64,000 nucleotides of DNA, taken from Streptomyces sp. NBC_01428 (GTDB lineage: Bacteria > Actinomycetota > Actinomycetes > Streptomycetales > Streptomycetaceae). Under the pieces are notes generated by a model, which saw only the letters and a list, made by a program, of their open reading frames with translations, did not search any database and had not been told where the DNA came from. Numbering within the stretch: position 1 is the first letter of the stretch; each line of letters starts with the position of its first letter. The DNA lies in NCBI RefSeq assembly GCF_036231965.1, contig NZ_CP109499.1, positions 6,262,001 to 6,326,000 on the forward strand. The letters run 5' to 3'. Below, in pieces: positions 9,116 to 18,533 of the stretch. Made by a program: the position numbers and the translations under genes.

Positions 9116-9987
9116 CGGCCGTCGAGGTCGCGGTCCGCGCGCACGCCGCGCTCGGCGAGGGCCCCACCTGGGACAGCGCCGCCGACCGCCTGATCTGGGT
9201 CGACATCCTCGGCTCCCGCGTCCACACCTACGAGCCCGCCACCGGCCGCCGTACGGTGCTGGCCACCGAGCAGCACGTGGGCGCGGCCAAGCCCCGCGCG
9301 GGCGGCGGCCTGGTCGTCAACCTCCGTGACGGGGTGGGCCTCTACCCGCCGGCGGCGTCCGGCGGCTCCACCGGCGCCGGCGGGGCGGCGCCGTTCCGCT
9401 GGCTGCACCACGACCCCGTCCCGGGACGCCGGGCCAACGACGCGGCCGTCGCCCCCGACGGCTCGCTGTGGTGCGGAACGATGCGCTACGACGAGGCGCC
9501 GGGCGGCGGCACCCTCACCCGGATCGCGCCCGACGGCACGGTCCGCCCGCTCCTCGACGACGTCGCCGTCAGCAACGGCACCGGCTGGAGCCCGGACGGC
9601 CGCCGCGTCTACTACGTCGACTCGCCGACCCGCCGCATCGACGTGTTCGACCTGGACGACGACGGACTCCCGGTGAACCGGCGGGCGTTCACGGCCGTCG
9701 AGGACGGTTTCCCCGACGGTCTGACGGTGGACGCCGAGGGCGGTGTCTGGGTGGCCCTCTGGGACGGAGGGGCGGTCCGCCGCTACACCCCGGACGGCGC
9801 GCTCGACCGGGTCGTTCCGCTGCCGGTCCGCCGCCCCACCGCCTGCGCCTTCGGCAGCACCGGCCTCACCGACCTCTACATCACCACCGCCCGTACCGGC
9901 CTGGCGCGCCCGCACCCGCTGTCCGGCTCCCTGCTGGTGGTCCCGGGAGCCGGAAAGGGCCTGCCGCAGCCGCCGTTCGCCGGATAG
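9112..9987 (+). CDS. SMP-30/gluconolactonase/LRE family sugar lactone hydrolase
   Basis: 291 residues forming a six-bladed propeller of the SMP-30 family. Probable metal ligands are the Glu of GEGPTWD (about residue 16), the Asn of VSNGTGWSPDG (about 154) and the Asp of FPDGLTVDAEGG (about 204). These enzymes open aldono-lactones to aldonic acids in the cytoplasm. It is translationally coupled to the IclR regulator. With the MDR sugar dehydrogenase and the enolase-superfamily dehydratase farther along it supplies the middle step of an oxidative sugar pathway. The exact sugar is not determinable. Confidence 0.85.
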   Translation: MTAVEVAVRAHAALGEGPTWDSAADRLIWVDILGSRVHTYEPATGRRTVLATEQHVGAAKPRAGGGLVVNLRDGVGLYPPAASGGSTGAGGAAPFRWLHHDPVPGRRANDAAVAPDGSLWCGTMRYDEAPGGGTLTRIAPDGTVRPLLDDVAVSNGTGWSPDGRRVYYVDSPTRRIDVFDLDDDGLPVNRRAFTAVEDGFPDGLTVDAEGGVWVALWDGGAVRRYTPDGALDRVVPLPVRRPTACAFGSTGLTDLYITTARTGLARPHPLSGSLLVVPGAGKGLPQPPFAG

Positions 9988-10002
9988 CGCCGGCCGGCGG
10001 GC

Positions 10003-12990
10003 CTACCGTACGGCGCCGGGGGAGTCGACCGGGGCCACCGGCACTCCTCCGGCCGCGCTGCCCAGCAGGGTCAGTTCCACCCGCCCCGGACCCGCCGGGG
10101 TGGTCCCGTCGGACAGCACGGCGAGGGCCAGCGTGTTGGAACCCCGGGTGCGCAGCACCCCGTTGGGCAGGACGAACGTGTGCTGGGGGCCCACGTCGTT
10201 GATGTACTGGCCCATGTTCCAGCCGTTCAGGAAGATCTGGACGCGGTAGGCACGGGACGGGTCGTCGGTGAGGGTGAGGCCGATCGACGCGTCCACGCCG
10301 CTCTCGACGGCGAGCCGGAACCCGGTGCGGTACCAGGTGACGCCCTGCCGCTTCTCGGCGCGCGGGAGGTCCACGAGCTTCCAGCCGCCGTCGGCGAACC
10401 CGGGAAGATGCCAGCCGTGCCGCTCTCCGTGCAGGCCACCGTTGTTGAGCGGTCCGCGCACCCGGTCGGGCGCGCCCTCGCCCTGGATGCGCCAGCCGAT
10501 CGCCGGGGACGCCCCCGCGAAGGTGACGGCCGTGAGTCCGCGGGCGGCCTTGTGGCTGTCGTTGGCCCGGCCGTCCTCGTCGTGCTGCATGCGGCGGACC
10601 AGCACGGACAGCACATGGGAGCGGCCGGGCCGTGGCCGGACCGGGAAGGTCGCGGTGGCCGACCAGGTCCCCTGCCGCACCGTCTTCCTGTCCGGCACCG
10701 GCATCCGGTGCGTGCCCAGCGGTTCGCCGTCCAGCCAGGCCATCAACAGGCCCTGGGCGCCCGCGACATAGGAGAGCGCCACGGACTCGGCGTCGCCCCC
10801 GGCACCCTCGTCGTCGAAGTGCCCCCGGTACCAGACGTCTCCGTAGTGGAAGCCGTAGTCGTCGGCGAACAGCACGGGCTGCCCGGCGGGGACGGGGGTG
10901 ACGCTGTACGTGGTCCTCCGGTCGGCGACCCGCCACGCCGAGTCGTCGTGGTCGGCGGCGGACTCGGGGTTCTCGGCGGACCGGCGCCAGGTGGTCAGGG
11001 CGGGCAGGCGCACCGACGGCACCCCGGGCAGCCGCTGTTCGGCGCGCAGGCTTCCCGAGGTGGTCGTGCGGGTTCGCAACGTGCCCTGGTTCCAGACGAG
11101 TTCCTCCGTCCCGCGGGGCCCCCACACCTCCAGGTCCGCCGCGTCCACGGTGTCCCCGGTGAGATGGAGGGTGCCGCCGCGCAGGGCCGCCGTGCGCAGC
11201 AGTGCCGGGCCGCGCACCAGGACCGGGCCCGAGGGGGTGTCGTACCGCCACAGCCGGCGGGAGCTCTCGTCGTCGGCGAGCAGCAGCAGGAGGGGGGCGC
11301 CGACGCCGCCGCCCTCGACCAGGACCCGGGTGACGCCGTCCAGCCGGGCGTCGATCCGCAGCACCCCGTCCTCGAAGCCGTGCCGCGCCGTGCCGTCCAG
11401 CACGGTGACCGTCGGCTCGCTCGCCGCTTCCAGGCAGGTGCGGGTGGACTCGCCGGAGCGGCCGGTGAACACGGCGATGTCCTGGCGCCCTGCGGTCAGG
11501 CGGAGCATCGGCTGGGCCGTCGAGTACCGCAGGGTGCGCCGCCCCAGGGAGATCCCGGTGACCAGGAGCCGTGCGTCGAGGCCGGGCACCGGCACCGGAA
11601 CGGTCGTCCCCGCGAGCGGCACCGAGGCCACCGCCTCGGCGGCCGAGTCGTTGCGCAGCACGTGGACATGGGCCTTCGTGTCCGGGTTGACCAGGTGGTA
11701 GGTCTTGATGCCGAGGTCGGCGCCCAGGTCGTCGGACGGGATCGCCTCGGCCCGGTCTAGCTTCGCCAACTCCGGCACGGAGTGCAGTAGTTGGCCGATC
11801 TGGTGCATGGGCGTGAGCTTCTCGGTCGGCTGCCGGCCCTCGTCGAGGGCGGCCCCGTAGTCGTACGAGGTGTAGACGATCGGGGCGGGCAGCCAGCCCC
11901 AGGACGTGCCGCCGAAGGTCATGTAGACGTTGTGGACGGTGATGCCGTTGGCGAGGTTGGTGAGGTAGAACCGGCGTTCGTAGGCGGCGTCGCGGGTGCG
12001 GCGGGACTCCGCGTACCCCTTGCCGTCGAACTCGGCGCCGCCCCACGGGTCGAACCAGCCGCCGCCGAACTCGGGGATGAACCCGGGGGTGCCGGGGCTC
12101 GCGGTCGCGCCGCCCTTGGTGCCGCCGATGCCGAAGTGGCCCCAGTCCGGCGGGGTCTTGAAGGGCGACGGGTAGCCGTCGAAGCCGTACAGGTAACGGC
12201 CCCGCTCGCCGCCGGTGTCGAAGGTGCCCGGCGCCCAGTGGCCGTTGCGGCCCTTGTCGTTGTGGAAGAGCGGCACGTCGATGCCGTCGGCCCGGACCTT
12301 CGCGTAGAGGTGTGCCATGTAGTCGCGGCCGGCGGGCTCGGTGACGTGGTTGTCGTACTCGTTCTCCAGCTGGTAGAGGACGACCGTGCCGCCGCCGTCG
12401 GTGTACTGGTGGCGGGAGACGATCCGGTCGACGGCGGTCAGCCACTGGTCGACGTGCTTCAGGTACGTCGGGTCGGAGGTGCGGGCCACGCCCGGCGTGG
12501 CGGTCAGCCAGCCGGGGAAGCCGCCCGCGTCGACCTCGGCGTTGATGTAGGGGCCGGGGCGCAGGATGACGTACAGCCCGGTCTCGGCGGCGGTCCGCAG
12601 GAACAGGTCGAGGTCGCGCACCCCGGTGAAGTCGAACGTGCCCGGAGCGGGCGAGTGGTAGTTCCACGCGACGTAGATGCTGACGGTGTTGTAGCCGTGG
12701 GCACGCAGCTTCTGCAGCACGTCCCGCCACAGGGACGGGCTCGGCAGCCGGAACGGGTGGACCTCGCCGGACCAGATCACCAGACGCCGGCCGTCGACGA
12801 GCATCGAGTAGCGGTCGAAGCCGACGGTGTGTTTCCGGCCGTCGGCCCCGGGCGGCGCGGGAGCGGGTCCGGTGGGTGCGAGGGCCGTCCTTCCGGCGGC
12901 GCTCGCCACGTCACTGCCGCTGCCGCCGAGGGAGAATCCGAGTGCGGCGGTGCCGGCGAGTGCGCTGAAGGTACGTCTGCTCAACACCAT
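10003..12990 (-). CDS. Secreted GH35 beta-galactosidase (Tat substrate)
   Basis: 995 residues. The Tat-type signal has a twin-arginine LSRRTFSALAG motif, a hydrophobic stretch and an AxA-like site near residue 32. The TIM-barrel domain holds the GH35 signature PGPYINAEVDAGGFPGWL (about residues 145-162), the acid/base Glu in LYQLENEYDN (about 209-211) and the nucleophile Glu in IPEFGGGWFDPWGG (about 307). Long beta-sandwich jelly-roll domains fill the C-terminal half. The ATG at 12990 has GGGAGGA 6 nt upstream; an upstream in-frame start would destroy the signal peptide. It probably releases galactose from beta-galactosides outside the cell. It converges on the lactonase gene with only 15 bp between stops. 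Confidence 0.9.
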   Translation of the reverse strand: MVLSRRTFSALAGTAALGFSLGGSGSDVASAAGRTALAPTGPAPAPPGADGRKHTVGFDRYSMLVDGRRLVIWSGEVHPFRLPSPSLWRDVLQKLRAHGYNTVSIYVAWNYHSPAPGTFDFTGVRDLDLFLRTAAETGLYVILRPGPYINAEVDAGGFPGWLTATPGVARTSDPTYLKHVDQWLTAVDRIVSRHQYTDGGGTVVLYQLENEYDNHVTEPAGRDYMAHLYAKVRADGIDVPLFHNDKGRNGHWAPGTFDTGGERGRYLYGFDGYPSPFKTPPDWGHFGIGGTKGGATASPGTPGFIPEFGGGWFDPWGGAEFDGKGYAESRRTRDAAYERRFYLTNLANGITVHNVYMTFGGTSWGWLPAPIVYTSYDYGAALDEGRQPTEKLTPMHQIGQLLHSVPELAKLDRAEAIPSDDLGADLGIKTYHLVNPDTKAHVHVLRNDSAAEAVASVPLAGTTVPVPVPGLDARLLVTGISLGRRTLRYSTAQPMLRLTAGRQDIAVFTGRSGESTRTCLEAASEPTVTVLDGTARHGFEDGVLRIDARLDGVTRVLVEGGGVGAPLLLLLADDESSRRLWRYDTPSGPVLVRGPALLRTAALRGGTLHLTGDTVDAADLEVWGPRGTEELVWNQGTLRTRTTTSGSLRAEQRLPGVPSVRLPALTTWRRSAENPESAADHDDSAWRVADRRTTYSVTPVPAGQPVLFADDYGFHYGDVWYRGHFDDEGAGGDAESVALSYVAGAQGLLMAWLDGEPLGTHRMPVPDRKTVRQGTWSATATFPVRPRPGRSHVLSVLVRRMQHDEDGRANDSHKAARGLTAVTFAGASPAIGWRIQGEGAPDRVRGPLNNGGLHGERHGWHLPGFADGGWKLVDLPRAEKRQGVTWYRTGFRLAVESGVDASIGLTLTDDPSRAYRVQIFLNGWNMGQYINDVGPQHTFVLPNGVLRTRGSNTLALAVLSDGTTPAGPGRVELTLLGSAAGGVPVAPVDSPGAVR

Positions 12991-13231
12991 GCGGGTCCTC
13001 CCGGGGACGGCGATGGGGATCCCCCCGGCCGGGCCGGGCCCGAGCACCCGGGGGCGGGTGCGGCCATTGTCCACATAGGCAGGTCATTTCATGGTCATAT
13101 GAGGTGCCCGGCGCGGGGGGATTACGCGGTATGGGCCTTACGGGGGACGCCGCCGCCCGCCGGACGACGGCATCCTCCTCTCCCGCGCACGCCCCGCGGC
13201 ACCCCCCGGGGGGCCGGGACTCGCCGGACCG

Positions 13232-13795
13232 TCAGGAGAGGTGGTACTGCCGGCGGGCGGTCAGGCCGCCGTCGGTGAACGTGAAGTGGGCGTCGGGCGG
13301 GAAGAGGCCCTTCGCGGCGGTGCAGTAGAACTCCTCGACGTGGCCGTTCGTCGCCGGCCAGTTCGGGTAGCCCTCGCGCCGCAGGACGCAGGAGTCCTCC
13401 GACACGACGGACCACACCTGCGCCTCGGTCATGCCGAGCCGCGTCCCGTCGTACTGCGCGAGTGTCACGGACGGTGCCTTCACCTCCAGCAGGAACTCGC
13501 TGCGCTTCTCCCGCATCCTGCCGTCCGCGGTGAACGAGAAGCCGCCGTAGGGCGCGTAGTCGCTCGACTCGGCCCAGCACATCACGCTGTCCCCGAAGAG
13601 CCCGCCGGTCTCGCACGCCTGGGAGCCGCCGCCGATCTGCCAGACCTGGTCCTTCGTCATGCCGAACTGGATCTGGCGGTATCTCTCGGGGGTGAACCCC
13701 GAGTACGCCTGCGCGCTCGTGGCGGCCCCGAGCACCGCCGCACCCGCCGCGGCGGCCGCCACCGCGAGACGCCACTTCTTCGCCCTCGTCGTCAT
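13232..13795 (-). CDS. BLIP-like secreted protein (beta-lactamase inhibitory protein family)
   Basis: 187 residues with a Sec signal peptide (KKWRLAVAAAAAGAAVLGA, cleavage near AQA-YS). The mature protein has two tandem ~75-residue repeats, each starting with a similar segment: RYRQIQFGMTKDQVWQI and QYDGTRLGMTEAQVWSV. Each repeat holds one cysteine pair (CETGGLFGDSVMC, 12 apart; and SCVLRREG...EEFYC). Both layout and motifs match S. clavuligerus BLIP as I remember it, including the FGDS segment, an Asp-Tyr loop (SSDYAPY) and a GLF loop corresponding to the BLIP hot spots D49/Y50 and F142. Whether it inhibits a beta-lactamase is unknown; the homologue BLP reportedly does not. GGAG lies 7 nt before the ATG. 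Confidence 0.85.
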   Translation of the reverse strand: MTTRAKKWRLAVAAAAAGAAVLGAATSAQAYSGFTPERYRQIQFGMTKDQVWQIGGGSQACETGGLFGDSVMCWAESSDYAPYGGFSFTADGRMREKRSEFLLEVKAPSVTLAQYDGTRLGMTEAQVWSVVSEDSCVLRREGYPNWPATNGHVEEFYCTAAKGLFPPDAHFTFTDGGLTARRQYHLS

Positions 13796-13929
13796 CCCTG
13801 CTTCTCCTCGCTCGCCGTGCACGTCGTACCGACGGGCGGGACGCTAACGACCGCCGGTCTCCGGCCGGTCTTCCGGCCGCGGATCCGTGACGAGGAGCGG
13901 GTGGGGCGGCGGGACGGGTGCCGGCCTGT

Positions 13930-15192
13930 TCAGCGGGCCGTCTTCGCTATCGACGTCAGGACGGCCTCCGCGTCGCCGCCCGGGGCCACGGCCGCGCCGA
14001 TCCTCGACCGGATCGAGGCGGACACCCTCGACCAGTTGGTCTCGGCGAGCGGGTACAGGTCCATGCCGTCCAGGGCGTCGAGGCCGTGCCACAGGGCGCT
14101 GTAGCGGCGGTCGGCGCGCAGGTCCGCCGTCACCGTCGCGGTGACCGGGAGCAGCTGGTACTCGGTGGCCTGCTCGCGGACGTACTTGTCGCCGTACAGG
14201 AAGTCGAGGAACGCGCCCGCCTCCTCGCGGTGCCCGCCCTGCTCGAACGCGACGACCCAGTCGGCGGTGCCCATGGTCGGCACCTCCTTGCCGGTGCTGC
14301 CGGGCAGCGCGACGGTGCCGTACGGCACGTTCTGCGACGAGTCGTCGATCTGCCGCATCAGTGAGAGCGGGGCGTTCACCATGCCGGCCTCGCCGTCGAC
14401 GAAGGCGGCCAGCGCCGCGCTCCGGTTCAGCCTGCCCGGTGCCACCGGGCCGGTGAGCCCGGGCTCGACGAGGTTCGTCCTGAGCCAGGTGAGCGCCGAG
14501 ACGTTGGCCTCGGAGACGAGGTCGTAGCCGCCGGCGCTGCCGGTGTAGCCGCCGTCGCCCGCCAGCAGCCATCCCAGCGTCTCCGCCTCGGCCTCCTCGG
14601 GCCCGAACGGCAGCGCGATCGGGTACTTCACGCCCTGCGCCTTCAACGCCCGCGCGTCCGCAGCGAGTTCCCGCCAGGTGGTGGGGGCGTCGAGGCCGGC
14701 CCGCCGGAACAGGTCCTTGTTGTAGTAGAGCAGCCGGGTGCTCGCGGTGAACGGCATCGCGTACTGGGTGCCGTTCACCTTTCCGGCGTCCGCGAGGCTG
14801 CGCACGAACCCGGCCTGCACGGGGATCGAGAGCACCTCGTCGGCGGAGTAGAGCCGGCCGGCGGCAGCGTACTGGGCGAAGCTGCCGCTCTGCACGATGT
14901 CGGGCGCCTTGCCGTGCTTCACCAGCGCGGCGACCTTCGCGTCCACGGTGTCGGCCGGGTAGACCGTCGTCACCACCCGGATGCCGGGGTGGGCCGCCTG
15001 GAAGGCGAGTCCGACGCGGTCCCAGTAGCCCTGGGAGTTCTTGTGGACGCTGTCGCCGTAGTTGGTCGCGACGACGGTCAGCGTGGTGGTCCCCGCGTCC
15101 TCCGTCCCCTGCCCCGTCCCGCAGCCGGCCGCGCTCGCCGTGAGGCCGAGCGCGGTTGTCACCGTCACCAGGATCCGGGTACTGCGACGCAC
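13930..15192 (-). CDS. Orphan ABC-transporter sugar-binding lipoprotein (MalE/UgpB-like)
   Basis: 420 residues. The signal peptide ends in a lipobox (TASAAGC), so the protein is lipid-anchored outside the membrane. The body has features of family-1 extracellular solute-binding proteins: VVATNYGDSVHKNSQGYWDRV, then DIVQSGSFAQYAAAGRLYSAD, then MPFTASTRLLYYNKDLFRRAGLDAPTTW. The GTG at 15192 is chosen for its GAGG 8 nt upstream. No permease or ATPase gene adjoins it, so it must use components encoded elsewhere or act as a sensor. It lies between the BLIP-like gene and the aminotransferase, all on the minus strand but with long gaps. Confidence 0.85.
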   Translation of the reverse strand: MRRSTRILVTVTTALGLTASAAGCGTGQGTEDAGTTTLTVVATNYGDSVHKNSQGYWDRVGLAFQAAHPGIRVVTTVYPADTVDAKVAALVKHGKAPDIVQSGSFAQYAAAGRLYSADEVLSIPVQAGFVRSLADAGKVNGTQYAMPFTASTRLLYYNKDLFRRAGLDAPTTWRELAADARALKAQGVKYPIALPFGPEEAEAETLGWLLAGDGGYTGSAGGYDLVSEANVSALTWLRTNLVEPGLTGPVAPGRLNRSAALAAFVDGEAGMVNAPLSLMRQIDDSSQNVPYGTVALPGSTGKEVPTMGTADWVVAFEQGGHREEAGAFLDFLYGDKYVREQATEYQLLPVTATVTADLRADRRYSALWHGLDALDGMDLYPLAETNWSRVSASIRSRIGAAVAPGGDAEAVLTSIAKTAR

Positions 15193-15450
15193 GGCCACCA
15201 CCTCTGTTCCAGCCACGCTCGACGCGCGTAGACGAAGAGCGTCGATCGTAGGCCCGGAGGCGGGTGGCGCACAGGGCCCGGCCGGTTGCGTTTTGGTTCC
15301 GGCGATGTGTCGGCGCCGGCGCACGTCGAGGAGTGTGCGGAGCGGGAGGGTGTCGGCGGGCCCCGGCCGCGATCCGGGCGCGGGAGCCCGGATCGGAGTC
15401 CGGATCGCGGCCCGAGCGGGACGCCGAAGGGCCCGTCGGGGGTGGCCTGT

Positions 15451-17169
15451 TCAGCCTGCCTGGTTGTAGAGCATCGCGCCGACGGCTCCCCAGCCGCCGG
15501 TCGACTGGGGTGGGGGAGGGGGTTCGGGCTGGGTCCTGCCGCGGACCTGGGCGGCCGTCAGCCCGCCCTGCGCGCCGAGCGACGCGGCGTTCGCCATGCC
15601 GGGCATGCCCGTCTGCGCGGCGGCCGGCTGGAGTCCGGCCGGCTGGGCCGGGGCGGGCATGGCGACCGGCGGCATCTGGGCGGGCATCGCGCCCGGGCTC
15701 TGGGCCGGCGCGGGCCAGGTGCCGGGCTGCGGCACGCCCTGGGGCGCGGCCTGCGGGGCGGCGTAGGCGGCGGCCGCGAACGGCTGCGGGGCGGGGCGGG
15801 GCGGAGCCGCCGCGGGCTGCTGGTCGGGGAAGATCACGGCGGCGGCGGGCCGCACGGGCGGAGCGGGCGGCAGGACGGGCGCCGGCGCGGCGGCGGGCGC
15901 GGGCCGGACCTGGGGAGTCGTCCCGGGCCAGGCGCCCGCCTGGGCGGCCAGCCCCTGCATCCCGGCGCCGTTGGTGGCGCCGACCAGACGGTCGACGGCC
16001 GCCGTACCCGAGCTGTAGCCGGTCCCTGTGCTCAGCTCCGGTACGGCGGCACCCCTCCTGGACCCGTAGAGCACCTGCTCCAGGCCGGACACCAGGCGAC
16101 GCACGTCGGCCTGGGGGCGCACCACGAGTCTCAGGAAGCGGCTGGACGAACCGATCTTGTTGCCGCACTCGCGGACCAGGATGCGGTGCTCGGTGAGCAT
16201 CCGGTCCCGGACCACGGTCCCCTCGGCGCCCACGGGAAGGCGGACGAAGAGGAAGTTGCCCTGTGAGGGATAGACCGTCAGACCGGGCAGCGCGGCCAGT
16301 TCGCGGGCCATGTCGAGCCGGTCGCGGCGGACCATGTGGAGGCTCTCCATGTACTCGGCGCCGTGCTCCTTGAGCATGAACACCACGGTCTCCGCGAAGG
16401 AGTTGAGGTTCCACTTGGGCAGCATCGAGCGGACCTTGCCGGCCAGCGCGGGGTTCGCGACCATGTACCCGAAGCGGATGCCGTGCAGCCCGAAGTTCTT
16501 GCCGAGGCTGCGCAGCACGATGACGTTGGGCCGCATCACCGCGTCCTCGACGACGCTCGGCTCGGACTCGGCGTCGGCGAACTCCAGGAACGACTCGTCG
16601 ATGACGATCAGGTCCAGGTCCGCCATCGCGTCCATGAACTGGATGACGGACTGACGGGGCAGGAAGCCGCCGTCGGGGTTGTTCGGGTTGCACAGGACGG
16701 CGACCCGGGTGCCGCGGGCGCGGATGAACTTCGCGTAGGCGGCGAGGTCGAGGGCGAAGCCGGTGGACTCCTGGAGCGGGAACATGTCGACCCGCTTGCC
16801 GGTCTCCATGGGCTGGTCGGTCCAGCGGCCGAACGTGGGGACGGGGATGGCGAGGGACTCACGGACCAGCAGGTGGTCGATCCAGGTGATGAGCTCGGTG
16901 GAGCCGTTGCCCATCGCGACGCACTGCGGCGGGAGCTGGAGCAGCGAGCACAGCTCGGCGGTGATGGTGTCGGCGCTGCTCGGGTAGTAGGTGATGATCT
17001 CCCGCAGCCGGCCCGCGAGTTCGTCGAACATCGCGGGGGTGGGGAAGTACGGGTTGCACGGAATGCAGAAGTCCACGGGTCCGGCTCCGTCACCCTCCCG
17101 CGTCAGTGCGGCCATCGACGGGCTGTGCGCCGCGGTGCCGCGAAAGAGCGAGGTGACATTGCCTGCCAT
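15451..17169 (-). CDS. PLP-dependent class I/II aminotransferase (HisC/CobD-like) with long Pro/Ala-rich C-terminal tail
   Basis: 572 residues. The first ~385 form a fold-type I aminotransferase: GNGSTELITWID near residue 92, the CNPNNPDGG motif near 160, the VIDESFLEFAD strand near 190, and the PLP lysine in SLGKNFGLHGIRFGY (about residue 224). This resembles histidinol-phosphate aminotransferase and threonine-phosphate decarboxylase. From about residue 400 a roughly 170-residue tail of Pro, Ala and Gln with no recognisable domain follows; HisC and CobD proteins normally end near 360. The substrate is unknown. GGAGG precedes the ATG. No his or cob genes are nearby. Confidence 0.82.
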   Translation of the reverse strand: MAGNVTSLFRGTAAHSPSMAALTREGDGAGPVDFCIPCNPYFPTPAMFDELAGRLREIITYYPSSADTITAELCSLLQLPPQCVAMGNGSTELITWIDHLLVRESLAIPVPTFGRWTDQPMETGKRVDMFPLQESTGFALDLAAYAKFIRARGTRVAVLCNPNNPDGGFLPRQSVIQFMDAMADLDLIVIDESFLEFADAESEPSVVEDAVMRPNVIVLRSLGKNFGLHGIRFGYMVANPALAGKVRSMLPKWNLNSFAETVVFMLKEHGAEYMESLHMVRRDRLDMARELAALPGLTVYPSQGNFLFVRLPVGAEGTVVRDRMLTEHRILVRECGNKIGSSSRFLRLVVRPQADVRRLVSGLEQVLYGSRRGAAVPELSTGTGYSSGTAAVDRLVGATNGAGMQGLAAQAGAWPGTTPQVRPAPAAAPAPVLPPAPPVRPAAAVIFPDQQPAAAPPRPAPQPFAAAAYAAPQAAPQGVPQPGTWPAPAQSPGAMPAQMPPVAMPAPAQPAGLQPAAAQTGMPGMANAASLGAQGGLTAAQVRGRTQPEPPPPPQSTGGWGAVGAMLYNQAG

Positions 17170-17330
17170 GGAACCTCCGTAGGGGGCGGGCCCGCTGGGG
17201 AGGACGGACCCTTGGACGTGGGGTGGCCCGTGCGGGGGAGCACGGGCCGCCCTTCCATACGGATACGGAGGTGGCGCTGTTCAATCGGCGGGAAATCGTG
17301 TGGACCCGGTGAACCGGTGGTGAAGGCCGG

Positions 17331-18479
17331 TCACGGACCGAAGGTGTGCACGGTGCTCGTCCGGTACGTCCGCCCCGGTCGCAGCACCGTCGAGGGGAAC
17401 GACGGGTGGTTCGGGGAGTCCGGGAAGTGCTGGGTCTCCAGGCACAGCGCGTCGCCCTGGCGGTAGATGCGACCGCCGGTGCCGAGCAGGGTGCCGTCCA
17501 GGAAGTTGCCCGAGTAGAACTGCAGGCCCGGCTCGGTCGTCGAGATCCTGAGGGTACGGCCCGAGGACGGGTCGCGCAGCGTCGCGATGTGCTCGGGCCG
17601 GGCGGAGATTCCCTTGTCGAGGACCCAGTTGTGGTCGATTCCCTGGCCGTACAGGAGTTGCTGGTGGCCCACCCGGATGTCCTCGCCGACCGTCTTGGCG
17701 CGGCGGAAGTCGAACGGTGTGCCCCCGACCCGGGCCAGTTCGCCGGTCGGGATGAGGCCGGCGTCGACCGGGGTGTAGCGGGCGGCGGCGATCTCCAGCT
17801 CGTGGTCGTAGATCGAGCCGCTGCCCTCACCGGCGAGGTTCCAGTAGACGTGACTGGTGAGGTTGACGACGGTGGCCCGGTCGGTGGTCGCCTCGTAGTC
17901 GACGCGCCAGTCGCCGTGCCGGTTCAGGGTGTAGGTGACCTTGGTCCGGAGGGTGCCGGGGTAGCCCATCTCGCCGTCGGCGCTGGTGTAGCGCAGGACG
18001 AGCCCGACATCGGTGCCGGAGGTGAAGCCGGCCACGTCCCAGACGCGTTTGTCGAAGCCCTGGGCGCCGCCGTGCAGGCTGTTGACGCCGTCGTTGACGG
18101 AGAGCTGGTGGGTGGTGCCGTCGAGCGTGAACCGCCCCTTGGCTATCCGGTTGCCGTACCGGCCGATCAGCGCCCCGAAGTAGGGGCTCTTCGCGACGTA
18201 GTCGTCGAGACCGGCGAAGCCGAGGACGACGTTGCGGTACCGGCCGTGCCGGTCGGGGATCTCCAGGGACTGCACGATCCCGCCGTACGACAGGACCTTC
18301 AGGCGGGTGCCGCCGTTCTCCAGCGACCACCGGTGGACCTTCGTCCCGTCGGCGAGTCTGCCGAAGAGTTCCTTGGCGGGCCCGCCGCCCGCGGAGGCGT
18401 GCGCCGTTCCGGCTCCGGCGGCGGCCGTGAGCCCCGCCGCGGTTGCCGCTGCGATGACCGTACGTCTGCTCATGTCCAT
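17331..18479 (-). CDS. Secreted aldose 1-epimerase (mutarotase), Tat signal
   Basis: 382 residues. The N-terminus DMSRRTVIAAATAAGLTAAAG is a Tat signal with cleavage near AHA-SA. The epimerase domain shows NSLHGGAQGFDKRVWDV with the first catalytic His region, LTSHVYWNLAGEG with the second, and TEPGLQFYSGNFLDG containing the catalytic Glu. The start at 18479 is chosen because AGGAG lies 6 nt upstream; another ATG two codons later is possible. It is the last gene of the ABC-transporter run, 54 nt after the permease, so it probably interconverts sugar anomers outside the cell before uptake. Confidence 0.87.
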   Translation of the reverse strand: MDMSRRTVIAAATAAGLTAAAGAGTAHASAGGGPAKELFGRLADGTKVHRWSLENGGTRLKVLSYGGIVQSLEIPDRHGRYRNVVLGFAGLDDYVAKSPYFGALIGRYGNRIAKGRFTLDGTTHQLSVNDGVNSLHGGAQGFDKRVWDVAGFTSGTDVGLVLRYTSADGEMGYPGTLRTKVTYTLNRHGDWRVDYEATTDRATVVNLTSHVYWNLAGEGSGSIYDHELEIAAARYTPVDAGLIPTGELARVGGTPFDFRRAKTVGEDIRVGHQQLLYGQGIDHNWVLDKGISARPEHIATLRDPSSGRTLRISTTEPGLQFYSGNFLDGTLLGTGGRIYRQGDALCLETQHFPDSPNHPSFPSTVLRPGRTYRTSTVHTFGP

Positions 18480-18533
18480 GTGCGGCTCCTGCACTGGAAG
18501 GGGCCCCGCCCGGCCGGGCGGGGCCCGGCCGAC

